Assembly: GCA_000237975.1 (NCBI GenBank)
Contig: CP003179.1
Coordinates: 620,001-684,000 of the forward strand
DNA: 64,000 bases
From: Sulfobacillus acidophilus DSM 10332
GTDB taxonomy: Bacteria > Bacillota > Sulfobacillia > Sulfobacillales > Sulfobacillaceae
Direction: 5' to 3'
Position 1 is the first letter of the stretch. Every line of letters begins with the position of its first letter. This document shows, in pieces, positions 9,074 to 18,470 of the stretch. Both the position numbers and the translations under genes were made by a program. Under the pieces are notes generated by a model. That model was not told the DNA's origin and ran no database searches. It saw only the letters and a program-made list of their open reading frames with translations.

Positions 9074-9913
9074 TCAATCCCGGGAAACCCCACTCCCGGC
9101 GAGGGACGGGAGGGGCGTATACCAGGCCGCGGGTGGCGTGTAGCCTAAGGATTGATGCAGCCGGTGATAGTTATAGAACGTAAAGTATCGGCTCAAGCCT
9201 GATCGGGCTTCCCGTGGTGAACGGTAATCGTGTAGATAGACTTCTTCATATTTCACGCTGCGCCACAGCCGTTCCGTCAACACATTGTCCAACGCTCGCC
9301 CTTTACTGTCCATGCTGATTTGTACCTCCTTAGCCAACAACAAGGCCGTGTATTGGGGGCTGGTAAAATGGCTGCCTTGATCATGATTCCAAATGGTCGG
9401 AGTGGCGATGGACAACGCCCGCTCCGCGGCCGTGAGCACAAAGGGCAGTTCCAACGTTTCGGAGAGCTCCCACGCCACGACAAACCGGGAATACCAATCA
9501 ATAATGGCCACCAGGTAAAGCCAACCATGTACCAACCGGATATAGGTCACGTCAATCCCCCACACATGATTGGGGTACGCCGGCGTGACACCGTTCAATA
9601 AATACGGATACACCGGGTGCTGGGGATGGCGAGTGCTGGTCTGGGGGCCCGGCGCGAGCCCCCAGATCCCCATCTCCCGCATATAGCGCTGCACGCGTTT
9701 GCGGTTCACGGTGTAACCCTCACGGTTCAACTGAGCCGTTATTCGCCGGGATCCGTAAAACGGTCGATCGGTGTAAATTTCATCGATGCGATGCTTCAGC
9801 GCGATCTCCTCGGCATCCGGCCCGACGGGCCGGTAATAGAGGCTCGAGCGGTTGAGGCTTAACAACGCGGCTTGCGTCGTCAACGGCAGGGTATCCACTC
9901 CCCGATCCAGCAA
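9074..9913 (-). CDS. IS3-A OrfB (copy 2)
   Basis: Identical in sequence to the copy 1 OrfB (279 residues; DDE residues in DVTYIRL, NHDQGSHF and TERLWRSVKYEE). The open frame itself is undamaged. Its expression is compromised by the shortened A-run upstream. Confidence 0.93.
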   Translation of the reverse strand: MLDRGVDTLPLTTQAALLSLNRSSLYYRPVGPDAEEIALKHRIDEIYTDRPFYGSRRITAQLNREGYTVNRKRVQRYMREMGIWGLAPGPQTSTRHPQHPVYPYLLNGVTPAYPNHVWGIDVTYIRLVHGWLYLVAIIDWYSRFVVAWELSETLELPFVLTAAERALSIATPTIWNHDQGSHFTSPQYTALLLAKEVQISMDSKGRALDNVLTERLWRSVKYEEVYLHDYRSPREARSGLSRYFTFYNYHRLHQSLGYTPPAAWYTPLPSLAGSGVSRD

Positions 9914-9923
9914 GGTGATCCGT

Positions 9924-10226
9924 TCATCGCGGGTCAGGGTCGAGGCCAGATTTTTTTTTAAGCCACTCGACCTGGGTGGTCAGTTTCCCGATTTCCGCAT
10001 ACAGCTCGGTCAGCTGTTGTTGGTGGGCTTGGGCCTGTTGTTGGAGTACTTGGGACTCGGTAAACAACTGCGGAAAATTCTCGAGCGCCTGGCGCTTCCA
10101 GCGATGCAATTGACTGGGATGAATGCCGTATTCGGCAGCAATCTGGCTAACGGTTTTTTCTTCCTTGAGCATTTCGAGCACCACTTGGCTCTTGAAGGTA
10201 GCGGAATACCGCTTTTGTTTCGTCAT
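9924..10226 (-). CDS. IS3-A OrfA (copy 2, altered C-terminus)
   Basis: Same helix-turn-helix and coiled coil as copy 1, but the A9 run shifts the last residues to WLKKKSGLDPDPR, giving 100 residues. This is the only one of the four copies with A9. Confidence 0.9.
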   Translation of the reverse strand: MTKQKRYSATFKSQVVLEMLKEEKTVSQIAAEYGIHPSQLHRWKRQALENFPQLFTESQVLQQQAQAHQQQLTELYAEIGKLTTQVEWLKKKSGLDPDPR

Positions 10227-10317
10227 CGTGTGTCCAGTGTAACACTTAAGGGCCTCCCAAATTGTCTAGTTTTTGGGGACCACTATACCTGTCCATGGTA
10301 ATTTCGGGGCTTAAGAG

Positions 10318-10512
10318 CTGATCACCCAAGAAAAAAATCGCGCGTTGGTGCAATTGTTCTGTGTCTGGGGGCCGTATGCCCAGACGGACGAGCCCTTTTT
10401 CTCGAACGTCTTTGGGGTGGCGTCGCAAACCGTGTTGGAACGCTATACGCCGGATACGCTGGCGGCGACCCCGCTGGCGGATCTCGCGGCGGAAATCGCC
10501 GCGGCCGGTCGG
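10318..10512 (+). mobile_element. Internal fragment of the second IS110-type element
   Basis: About 195 bp starting CTGATCACCCAAG are almost identical to the reverse complement of about 43316-43513 in the IS110 recombinase gene at 42.7-43.9 kb (reading ITQEKNRALVQLFCVWGPYA). One C/T difference was noticed. It is fused directly to the truncated istA of IS21-C, so it marks an illegitimate recombination or deletion joint. Confidence 0.85.
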
Positions 10513-11455
10513 TCCGGACCCGCGTATAGCGGTACGGCGCAAAGGCTTGGGGCGGTAGCGCCCGGAACACGGCACGCTCCTCCGCGAACAGGTCTGCTAC
10601 GGGGCGCTGTTTTTTGTAATGGCGGCGCTGCCAATGGGCCTCGCTCCGCCGGAGCAGATCCCGATCGCTGCCGACCAGGTCGGTCACCTGCGGCACTGGC
10701 ACCAGGAGATTACGGCGGATGAAGCCCACCTGGTTTTCCCCGTTCCCTTTTTCGTGGCCCGCCGCGGGATTACAGAAGGTGATCTCGAAGCCGTAGTGTG
10801 CACTAAAACGCTGAAAGAGCTCCGTGACCCGGACGGTTTCGCCCACCCGGCGGCCGACGCCGCTCGCATTGTCGAAGACGAGGCGGCGCGGGGCGCCGCC
10901 AATGTAGTGCAAAATGTCGACGAGGCCTTGCACCACGCATTCCGCGGTTTCCCCCCGGAACAGTTGCAGATATCCCGCATTGCTATACGGAAACGAGACG
11001 CAGAGAAAGTGCAGGCGCATGCGCTCGTCGTGCTCCAGGACATCGGCTTGGCCGAAGTCGACTTGGGCCGCTTCCCCGGGCTGCCACACCAGTTCGAGCG
11101 TGCCCGTGGTCGGCGCCGTCCGGCGCCGCTGCCGGACATAGCGGCGGACGGTGGGATACGAGACGGCGAACCCCGGAACCTCTTCCCGCAGGCGATCATA
11201 GACGCGTTGCGCCGTATGCCGCTGTTTGTACCATTGGTGGGCATCCTCAGCGAGCCACGCATCAATCGTGGATTTATAGGGATCTAATTTGGACGGACGG
11301 TCCGCTGCCGTCGGTGCCGACGCGGAGAAATCGGTCTGTTGTAGATACTTCCGCACGGTCTTGCGATCAATCTGCAGTTCCGTGGCGATGGCCGATACCG
11401 ACCATCCCTGAGCCTGCAAGCGCTTGATTTTCTGAATTCTGGACATCGACATCAT
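10513..11455 (-). pseudogene. istA: IS21-C IstA transposase, 3'-truncated
   Basis: The N-terminal HTH (MSRIQKIKRLQAQGWSVSAIATELQIDRKTVRKYL) is followed by the integrase core: AAQVDFGQADV (Asp), LVFDNASGV (Asp), HEKGNGENQVGFIRRN (Glu). The frame loses homology at about 10512, where an IS110 fragment in opposite orientation is joined. The C-terminal domain and the istB gene are missing. Upstream lie the 23-bp-spaced terminal repeats of this IS21. Confidence 0.85.
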
Positions 11456-11539
11456 CCTTGGTCAAGTTCCTCCTCTCAGCGGGTTCGTCAGAACCCCTTT
11501 TTACTCTCTGAGAGGGGCGTGGACAGCGCTAACAATTAA

Positions 11540-11625
11540 TGACCAATTTGGGGAATTTCTCATGACCAAACTGGGGAATTCTGTTGACCAAACTGTCCAC
11601 TTCTAGTTGACCAAATACAGTCTTT
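11540..11625. repeat. IS21-C terminal repeat array
   Basis: Four direct repeats begin TGACCAA at 11540, 11563, 11585 and 11608, that is every 22-23 bp. The first two also share GGGGAATT. They lie upstream of istA, as expected for transposase-binding repeats of an IS21 terminus. The other end of this element is lost. Confidence 0.75.
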
Positions 11626-12247
11626 TGGGAAAACAGGGCGACCGAAAGCCTTGGTCAGCGGATTCGCGCGGCGATCCGTCGCGTTCCTCGCAGCTTCACC
11701 GGAGAGATCCGTCGTTCTCCAGCCGACCGTTCGACCTCGTGAATCACTGCCTACCTGCTCCCCCAGGCAACGGCCCTTCCATGCTGTGCAAGTATTCGCC
11801 AGACCGATCGCTTGGAGTCGTCGATGGGGTCGAGGTCGAGATCACCGGGCACTGGAGCTTCCTCTGGCGAAACACCGGACCGTCTCTCGCCTTCATCCGC
11901 GGGGCTTTTCCGCGGACGAACGGGCCGGCGATGCCGACGGCCGTGTGGGTGCGGCCGGTCCTCGAACGCGGGGCTTCTGTATCGGAAGCCGGTTAACCGG
12001 TGGGGGCGTCAAGAAAACCGATGCTCCACAAGGACAGTGGGGGGCTAACCTGTCGAAAGATTTACGGAAAGCTGATCGACGGCGGTCAGGTGTGGCCCGG
12101 CCTTACCGGCCGGGCTAGATATGGGGCCATTAAAATACAGTGGTGTTGGGCGGGCTGCCTCTTATGGAAATACTTCGATACCAGCAGGAATTTTTGATGA
12201 GATGCGCGAATGAGGTCCTTACCAATGAGAAAAAGGTGGCATTTTAC
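11626..12247. other. Region without a convincing gene, upstream of the dGTPase operon
   Basis: Several overlapping GC-rich open frames exist, but none has a recognisable domain or a good ribosome binding site. A GC-rich hairpin (GGCCCGGCC...GGCCGGGCT) lies near 12092-12116, just before the AT-richer operon DNA begins. The operon promoter should be in 12117-12247; I could not fix its boxes. Confidence 0.45.
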
Positions 12248-13594
12248 ATGAACTCCTATACGTTCTCGAACGAGAACATCTGGTCTAAATATCTTTCCAC
12301 AAAAAGGCGTCGGCAATCACTATCATCGAGTACTGTAGACGCACGGAATGATTTCGAAAAAGATTATGGTCGCATGATTTTTAGCAGTGTTGTTCGCCGA
12401 CTGCAAGGGAAGTCTCAAGTTTTTCCGCTAGACCCCAATGATTTCGTTCGAACCCGATTAACTCACTCGGTGGAAGTGTCTGCGTTAGGACGTTCCGTCG
12501 GAGCTAGTCTGGAGAATATCTTGGGCGATTTTTCGAAAGGACTAGTTGGTCCGTTACTTGCCACAGCCGGGTTGGTTCATGACTTAGGTAACCCTCCTTT
12601 TGGACATCACGGAGAAATTGCTATTCAAGAGTTTTTTCGGGATTACTTCGCCAAGAATCCTAATGTTTATATGCAATTAAGCGACGGCCAAAAAAAGGAT
12701 TTCTTGTTTTTTGATGGTAATCCTCAAACGTTTCGTTTATTAACGCGTTTACAATGGCTTTGGGATACTAACGGCTTTAATCTTACAGCTGCAACGTTGG
12801 CGGCCACCGTCAAATATCCCGTTAATTCATGTGACGGCAATCAACGAAATGAGAACAATTCTCATGGTGTAGAAAAAAAGAAGTTTGGCTTCTTCCAGTC
12901 AGAACAACAGACTTTCGAAGAGATCTGGGATTCGTGTGGATTGCAATATGGGCAACGGCATCCCTTAGCCTTTGTCCTCGAAGCGTTGGATGACATCGCA
13001 TACATTTCTGCCGACATTGAAGATGGACTTAAAAAAAGATTGATTACACTTGACGACATTCGAGATGCGGTGGGCAGTGAATTCGTCGACCGAGCATCAA
13101 AGATTGACTCTTTTCCAATTCCCTGGACGGGAGACGACGTGTCAGACATTCTGGTGCAACGTGTTCGGATTGCTTGTCAGGGGAAAATGATTGAGGGGGT
13201 AGTTCATGTCATTGAAAACAGGTTGTCGGATTGGGCTGAGGGGCGTTTTAACGAACAATTGTTAGACCTATCGGATATAGAATGGGTTAATCGGCTCAGG
13301 AAATTGGCCAAGGACCGCTTGTATAATGCTCCAGAGGTTTTACAGTTGGAAATTGCGGGCTCGCGAATTATCGAAGGACTTCTTGATGTTTTTGTAAAGG
13401 CAATTATGTCACCTCATGAACCGCATACCACGTTTGGAAAAATTTATGCCTTAATTCCGCCACGCTTGCGATATATTGCGGAGCAAGATGATTCTCTAGT
13501 ATCCAAGCTACAACTTGCGGTCGACTATATTACCGGAATGACGGACGACTATGCTGTTCACCTTTACCAAAAATTGAGCGGGGTTTCATTATGA
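12248..13594 (+). CDS. dgt: dGTPase-like HD-domain triphosphohydrolase
   Basis: 448 residues from the ATG at 12248 (MNSYTFSNENIW), 8 nt after AAGGTGG. This start fits the family's N-terminus better than the upstream codons at 12140 or 12164. It has the dGTPase motifs: TRLTHSVEVSALGRSVG (His), GLVHDLGNPPFGHHGE (HD pair plus His) and ALDDIAYISADIEDGLKK (Asp). Family members hydrolyse dGTP or other dNTPs to nucleoside and triphosphate, and in E. coli the Dgt class limits phage growth. The gene is AT-richer than its surroundings, which suggests transfer. Its end overlaps the next gene by 4 nt, so the two are probably co-translated. Confidence 0.88.
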   Translation: MNSYTFSNENIWSKYLSTKRRRQSLSSSTVDARNDFEKDYGRMIFSSVVRRLQGKSQVFPLDPNDFVRTRLTHSVEVSALGRSVGASLENILGDFSKGLVGPLLATAGLVHDLGNPPFGHHGEIAIQEFFRDYFAKNPNVYMQLSDGQKKDFLFFDGNPQTFRLLTRLQWLWDTNGFNLTAATLAATVKYPVNSCDGNQRNENNSHGVEKKKFGFFQSEQQTFEEIWDSCGLQYGQRHPLAFVLEALDDIAYISADIEDGLKKRLITLDDIRDAVGSEFVDRASKIDSFPIPWTGDDVSDILVQRVRIACQGKMIEGVVHVIENRLSDWAEGRFNEQLLDLSDIEWVNRLRKLAKDRLYNAPEVLQLEIAGSRIIEGLLDVFVKAIMSPHEPHTTFGKIYALIPPRLRYIAEQDDSLVSKLQLAVDYITGMTDDYAVHLYQKLSGVSL

Positions 13595-14274
13595 AGACCA
13601 ATTATCATGTTCTTCGGGAATGGTTTTGGACCCATGTGCCTGAGGTGCTTCTGAATCCGCCGGATGGGCTAGACTCGATGTACCTGGTGGGGGGCGCTGT
13701 ACGGGATAGCGTAATGCATTCGGTCCCGCGAGACGGCGATGTGGTGATTACCCGGTCGTCGCTTCCGGAGGCATGGAGACCGTTCGGTCACTCCAACACG
13801 TTCGGCGGTCTTAAAATTCCAGGACCGACCATGACATGGGATGTGTGGCCGCTCGCGGACACGTGGGCAATGCGTGTGGGAACGGTCCCCCCGCAACCGG
13901 AACGGTTTCCGGAAACCTGCGTCTTTAATGTTGACGCGGGGATCGTGCATGTTCTGACAGGCCAGGCGTGGGATGAACCGATGATTCAGGGTTTGCGGGA
14001 TCGGCGGCTCGACATTGTGTTGACGGAGGACCTGTTGCAGCGTAATCCCACCCCGTACCTGAACGTGGCGAAAGCGTTCTGGCTGCAGCAGCGCTACGGT
14101 TTGCGGTTTTCCCCTCGGGTTGACGATTACATTGCGTGGGTGCTGTCTCATGCGGCGGAGGCGCCAACGCGGATATGGCACGAAGCGGTGCGTCACGGCT
14201 ACCTTGAGGGGATCCGAGGCGCGATGTTTCGGCGATACGGAGCTTTTCAGGAGACCGCCGTCTCTCCGTTTTAG
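13591..14274 (+). CDS. CCA-adding/poly(A) polymerase-type nucleotidyltransferase head domain protein
   Basis: 227 residues. Near the N-terminus is YLVGGAVRDSVM...PRDGDVVIT (residues 31-54), the signature of class II tRNA nucleotidyltransferase/poly(A) polymerase head domains: GG, RD, then a D-x-D metal pair at 48/50. Later segments are VFNVDAGIVHVLTG and NPTPYLNVAKAFWLQQRYGL. It is far shorter than a full CCA-adding enzyme and lacks an obvious RNA-binding tail, so a tRNA-repair role is not implied. The ATGA overlap with the dGTPase gene says the two act together. The substrate is unknown. Confidence 0.75.
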   Translation: MKTNYHVLREWFWTHVPEVLLNPPDGLDSMYLVGGAVRDSVMHSVPRDGDVVITRSSLPEAWRPFGHSNTFGGLKIPGPTMTWDVWPLADTWAMRVGTVPPQPERFPETCVFNVDAGIVHVLTGQAWDEPMIQGLRDRRLDIVLTEDLLQRNPTPYLNVAKAFWLQQRYGLRFSPRVDDYIAWVLSHAAEAPTRIWHEAVRHGYLEGIRGAMFRRYGAFQETAVSPF

Positions 14275-14460
14275 TATGGGACCTCCGGCGTCAACCACCC
14301 CACGGTTTCAGCCGGGGCCCCCGACGCCGGCAATGGGTTGGTGGTGGCTATGGGTCCCGACTAATTGGTAACTGGCGCGCGATTGAGTTCCTAACGACGG
14401 CCCCGGCCGCAGGCCGGGGCATGGCAGGCCGTGTCATAACGAAAGTCAGAGGCGTAAACG

Positions 14461-14637
14461 ATGCGACGATTATGGTTGGCGTTAGCCGGAATTGGGGGCC
14501 TCGGGGTCGTCGGAGCGGTAGGGGCTAGTTCGGTGTCCACATCGGCTCCTGTCACATCTTCAGCACGTCGCTTGACAGAAAAAATAATTTTTTGCAGGCC
14601 CCGACGCAAAGGACTTTGGGATCCGTCTGTCGAATAA
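14461..14637 (+). CDS. Small membrane/secreted protein start, probably truncated
   Basis: 58 residues from the ATG at 14461. The first 30 residues form a signal-like segment (MRRLWLALAGIGGLGVVGAV, then Ser/Thr-rich). Homology to anything recognisable ends near 14575, where IS1634-type DNA begins, so the last 20 residues are probably not original. No strong ribosome binding site. A GC hairpin (GCCCCGGCC...GGCCGGGGC) lies just upstream near 14400-14420. Confidence 0.35.
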   Translation: MRRLWLALAGIGGLGVVGAVGASSVSTSAPVTSSARRLTEKIIFCRPRRKGLWDPSVE

Positions 14638-15568
14638 CCTGCGTATGAACACACCTTACATCGTCGGGGCGGGGCCGGTGATTCGATTCGGGCCTGTGCG
14701 AAGAGATCGGCCTCGTGGTCGCCATTGACCAATGCGTGCGGTGGGATCCCGAGCGCTGTCACCTCTCCCCCGGGGAGCGGATCTTAGCCTTAGTCATCAA
14801 TGTCCTGACCGCTCGGCAGCCCTTATACCGGGTGCATGAGCAATTTGCGCTCACCGATACGCCCCTGCTGTTAGGAGCGGGGATACCGCCACCGACTTAA
14901 CCGATGATGCGCTCGGACGGGCCCTCGACAAAATCGCGGCCGCGGGCGGGGAAACCGTCTTTAGTGCGGTGGCGACACGAGCCTGACTGCATGACCGGGT
15001 CTGGCATCCCGACGGCCCCCTGTTTGTCCACTGGGATAGTACGACGCGATCGGTGTATGGCACGTATCCGGATGCGGGCTCCGGGTCAGGGGTCACTCCG
15101 GCCTATGGGCACTCCAAAGATCATCGGCTCGATCTCCGCCAAATTATTTTGACGCTCTTAGGGACCCGGGAGGGGCTCCCGGTCGTCGGGACCGTTCAAG
15201 AGGGGAACCGCAGCGACAAGACCTTAAATGCCGAGATGGTGGCCGCCCTCGACGACTATTTTTCGCTCACCCAGTTGCGGCAGTTGGTGTACGTGGCCGA
15301 CTCGGCCTTGGTGACCGGCCCCAACCTGGAGCTCCTGGCGGAGCGTCAGCTCCGCTTCCTATCCCGCTTACCGGATACGTATCACGTGGCCGCCGACATC
15401 AAAGCCGCGGCTTGGGTGTTTCGGCTAAGTTTATTTGGCTTTACTGACTTCAATGGTTTGTGAGGTTTTTGGTAAATTTAGATGGATTTCTTGGTGGCAC
15501 CAGAGGAGGTCTCCAGGGAAAATACGAGGGCCTCGGACAGTTGGCACCTGTACCGAGGCCAGTGAAAG

Positions 15569-16222
15569 TTGCGATCTTTCTTGGCTATCTTATGGCATTT
15601 TTGGCCGTCCTTCAAGGCCTATGAGCAGAGTTGGGACGTTGCCTGGCCCACGATTACGTGCCCGAACGGGCACGGCCCTCTCGCAAAAAACGGGACCTAT
15701 TGCCGCGATTACGTGGATGCCCAAGGAGCCCATTCGCTACGCGTGCAACGGTATCGCTGCCGGCCCTGCCAGCAGACGTGGACGCTGTTCCCCACGTTTG
15801 CCACCCCGTTTTCGGCGTATGCCCAAGGCGTCGTCTGGGCGGTCGCCATCTGGCATCGGGAACACGGGTGGTCTTGGCGGCGACGCATTCAAGCGTGGTG
15901 CACGGCCCATCATGTTCCCGTCCATATTCGCACGTTGCAACGCTGGGCGCGACAGTGGAGCCGACGCATGACGGCCTGTTTGCAACAATTGATGGTCTGG
16001 ATTGCGGACAACGGCTATCGGGAGCAGGTGGATGTCTGGGGGCGGGTGGACACGGATACGGCGTTTCAGGCATGGCGACAGTTGTGGCGCGGCCTGCAGC
16101 AGCGTATGGCCGCGTGGCGGAGGGGATCCCTTTGGGTGGGACCGACGCTCTTGGGTTTAGGCTGTCACACGGAATGCCGAATGGCACGGGGACCAACGGC
16201 TGGGGTAGGGTCAGGTGATTGA
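15569..16222 (+). CDS. Zinc-ribbon protein of DUF6431 type (Tn-A)
   Basis: 217 residues from a TTG; the true start may lie slightly downstream. A zinc-binding region with CPNGHGPL and RCRPCQQTW (C-x2-C) occupies residues 31-75. It is followed by WSWRRRIQAWCTAHHVPVHIRTLQRWARQW, which looks like a helix-turn-helix. The partner gene in Tn-B (39803-40319) has the same arrangement with CPQC...CRPC. I assign the DUF6431 label from memory of such zinc-ribbon proteins. It precedes the transposase in both transposons, so it is likely a target- or end-binding accessory protein. Biochemistry is unknown. Confidence 0.7.
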   Translation: MRSFLAILWHFWPSFKAYEQSWDVAWPTITCPNGHGPLAKNGTYCRDYVDAQGAHSLRVQRYRCRPCQQTWTLFPTFATPFSAYAQGVVWAVAIWHREHGWSWRRRIQAWCTAHHVPVHIRTLQRWARQWSRRMTACLQQLMVWIADNGYREQVDVWGRVDTDTAFQAWRQLWRGLQQRMAAWRRGSLWVGPTLLGLGCHTECRMARGPTAGVGSGD

Positions 16223-16252
16223 CCATTTCTGCCATGAGGAGGCTGATGACCC

Positions 16253-17671
16253 ATGTTGTCATCTCGGACGACACCCGAACTAATTGCGGCGTTTCGTTAC
16301 CATGTCATTGCTCCGTTAGTGAGTCGACCGCTCTCGTATGGCGAGCAGCGTGCGCTCATTCAGACCCTCTGCCAGCAAATCTGGCAGGCGCCCGATGGCG
16401 AGCCGGTAACCCTGAGTCCGCGCACGATTTATCGGTGGTTGGCGGCGTATCGTGCCGGCGGTTGGGCGGCCTTAGCGCCCGCGCCGCGGGCGGATGTAGG
16501 CACCATGCGCCATCTTGATCCGGAAATCTTAGCTCTCGCTATCCAACTCCGTGACGAAAATCCCACCCGGTCTGTCCAACAGATTATTCGGGTGATGGAG
16601 TTGGCCCACCGGATTGAGCCGGGATCGGTGAAATATAGCACGCTTACGTACCACTTTCGTCGGCGGGGTGTTTTGGCAAAACAAGCGCCCGATCCGGAGC
16701 ACGTTCTCCGGCGCCGCCAAGCCCCGTATGCGAATGCGGAATGGCAAGGTGACACCCAGTATACGGTCCGTCTTCCGGATCCAGCCCGACCGGGCCGGAC
16801 CAAACAAGCCTATCTCTTTGCATTCATCGACGATTACAGTCGCTTTATTGTGGGAGCGCAGTTCTTTTTTGAAGAGAACCGCCCTCGTCTCGAAGAGGTG
16901 CTCAAGTGGGCGATTGTGCGGCACGGCGTACCCGAAATTTTGCATTGCGACAACGGCGCGGTGTACTCTTCGCACTATCTCCAACGGGTCTGTGGCGAAC
17001 TAGCCATTGACCTACGCCATGGACGCCCGAGACATCCCAGCGGGAAAGGAAAAATTGAACGCTGGTTTCGCCGAGTCGATCAACAGTTCACGGGGGAAGT
17101 GGAAACGCTGATCGCCGACGGACGCGTGCAAACGCTCGAGCAGCTCAACGCTCTCCTGGAGGCGTGGTTAGCTGTGGGATATCACGATGCGCCGCATAAG
17201 AGTTTGGCTGGGGCGACGCCCCGGCAGGTCTGGACGGCGAGCCGCCAAGATCATCCACCGCGTACCCAACCCGTGGAAACATTGCGGCGCATCTTCTTGT
17301 GGCAGGACACTCGCCGGGTGGACAAAACGGGGGTCATTCAGTTGGCCGGCAATCGATACGAGGTGGATGCCCGGCTGGCGCGCAAAACTATCACGGTGCG
17401 ATATGATCCGTACGATCTCACCGTAATCCACTGCGAGTATCAGGGCCAGGTCTATCCCGATGCGACGCCGCTCGTCTTACACCATCATCGCCACCGCGAG
17501 GTGCCCAATCCGGAATCCCCACCGGCTGCGCCGGCAACCGGCTTAAATTATCTCACCCTGGCTCAGGAACAACAGGCTACGCGTGCCCAAGCACAGCAAG
17601 CCCGCATTCGCTATGCCACCCAATCCCTCAATTCTGCGCATCCGAAGGAGGACCCCCCGCTACATGCTTAG
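16253..17671 (+). CDS. Tn-A DDE transposase (TniA/Mu-like)
   Basis: 472 residues from the ATG at 16253 with GAGGAGG 10 nt upstream. N-terminal HTH (LSPRTIYRWLAAYRAGGWAAL). Integrase core: EWQGDTQYTV (Asp), LHCDNGAVYSSHYL (Asp), SGKGKIERWFRRV (Glu). C-terminal Mu-type beta-barrel (RRVDKTGVIQLAGNRYEVDARL). The last codons overlap the AAA ATPase start (ATGCTTAG). The pairing of such a transposase with an ATPase is the logic of Tn7/Tn5053/Mu-type transposition. The gene looks intact. Confidence 0.9.
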   Translation: MLSSRTTPELIAAFRYHVIAPLVSRPLSYGEQRALIQTLCQQIWQAPDGEPVTLSPRTIYRWLAAYRAGGWAALAPAPRADVGTMRHLDPEILALAIQLRDENPTRSVQQIIRVMELAHRIEPGSVKYSTLTYHFRRRGVLAKQAPDPEHVLRRRQAPYANAEWQGDTQYTVRLPDPARPGRTKQAYLFAFIDDYSRFIVGAQFFFEENRPRLEEVLKWAIVRHGVPEILHCDNGAVYSSHYLQRVCGELAIDLRHGRPRHPSGKGKIERWFRRVDQQFTGEVETLIADGRVQTLEQLNALLEAWLAVGYHDAPHKSLAGATPRQVWTASRQDHPPRTQPVETLRRIFLWQDTRRVDKTGVIQLAGNRYEVDARLARKTITVRYDPYDLTVIHCEYQGQVYPDATPLVLHHHRHREVPNPESPPAAPATGLNYLTLAQEQQATRAQAQQARIRYATQSLNSAHPKEDPPLHA

Positions 17672-18470
17672 AGGCTATTTTGGCTTTACCCGCGAGCCGT
17701 TCAGCAAAGAGCTCGATCCCACGGAATACTTTCCGCACAACGGATTTCAGGAATTACACGCTCGGCTCACCATCATGGTCGAAACCCGTGCCTGAGGGCT
17801 CGTGACCGGGGACATTGGATCGGGGAAATCGAGCGCCGTCCGGCGGCTAGCCGCCGGCTTAGATCCCCATCGCCACCCCGTAGTCTACTGCGCCGAGTCT
17901 CAATTGACGCCATTCGATTTTTATTCCTTGGTACTGGAGGCTTTCGGCATGACGCCACGCTTTCAGCGATCCCAGGCGCGGCGTCAATTCTTGACGCTTA
18001 TGACCGATCTGTTTGACCAACAGCATAAAGTACCGGTCCTCATTATTGACGAGGCTCAAAATCTTCCCGCCACCATGCTCCAAGAACTCCGGTTCATCAC
18101 CAATACCCAAATGGACGCCGTCACGCCCTTTGCGTGCATCTTGGTGGGACAACCCGACTTGCGAGCCCAGCTACGACTACGATACTTTGAACCGATTCAA
18201 CAACGCATCGCCTTGCGCTACCATTTAGGCGGCCTGTCCGAGTCGGAAACGCAGGCCTATGTCGCACATCATTGTAAGCTTGCAGGCGCGACCCATCCGT
18301 TGATGGCGCCCTCAGCCTTGAGTCTACTCTATACCACCACCCACGGCATCCCGCGGCTCATCAACCTGTTCGCCGTCCAAGCACTCTGGGCTGCAGCGGC
18401 GGCCCATGCGGACATCGTTGATGAGGCACACATGCAACAGGCCATTGCCGACTGGCGCGACGGCAGTTGA
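17664..18470 (+). pseudogene. Tn-A AAA ATPase (TniB/ExeA-like) with one in-frame TGA
   Basis: 269 codons. MLRGYFGFTREPFSKELDPTEYF is the typical ExeA-like start. A TGA at 17793-17795 interrupts RA*GLVTGDIGSGKS directly before the Walker A motif. Walker B is VLIIDEAQNLP, followed by sensor 1 (ACILVGQPDL) and a lid domain (THGIPRLINLFAVQAL). The frame is otherwise perfect, so the TGA is a recent point mutation, a sequencing error or a read-through site. A restart at the GTG at 17802 would lack the N-terminal segment but retain both Walker motifs. Confidence 0.85.

Larger units (their letters stand above)
8911..10287 (-). mobile_element. IS3-A copy 2 (1377 bp, minus strand)
   Basis: Same ends as copy 1, flanked by CCT duplications (8908-8910 and 10288-10290). 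OrfB is 9074-9913 and OrfA 9924-10226. This copy has nine rather than ten A residues in the frameshift run (seen as nine T at 9952-9960). OrfA therefore runs on to 100 residues ending GLDPDPR instead of stopping, and a -1 shift no longer reaches orfB. If not a sequencing artefact, this copy cannot make normal OrfAB. Confidence 0.95.

Noticed and set aside
11626-12118. Several GC-rich overlapping frames upstream of the dGTPase
   Set aside because: All three frames are open by composition only; no domain, start signal or coupling supports any of them.
12862-13149. Antisense frame inside the dGTPase gene
   Set aside because: A shadow of a well-supported coding sequence; no own promoter or ribosome binding site.
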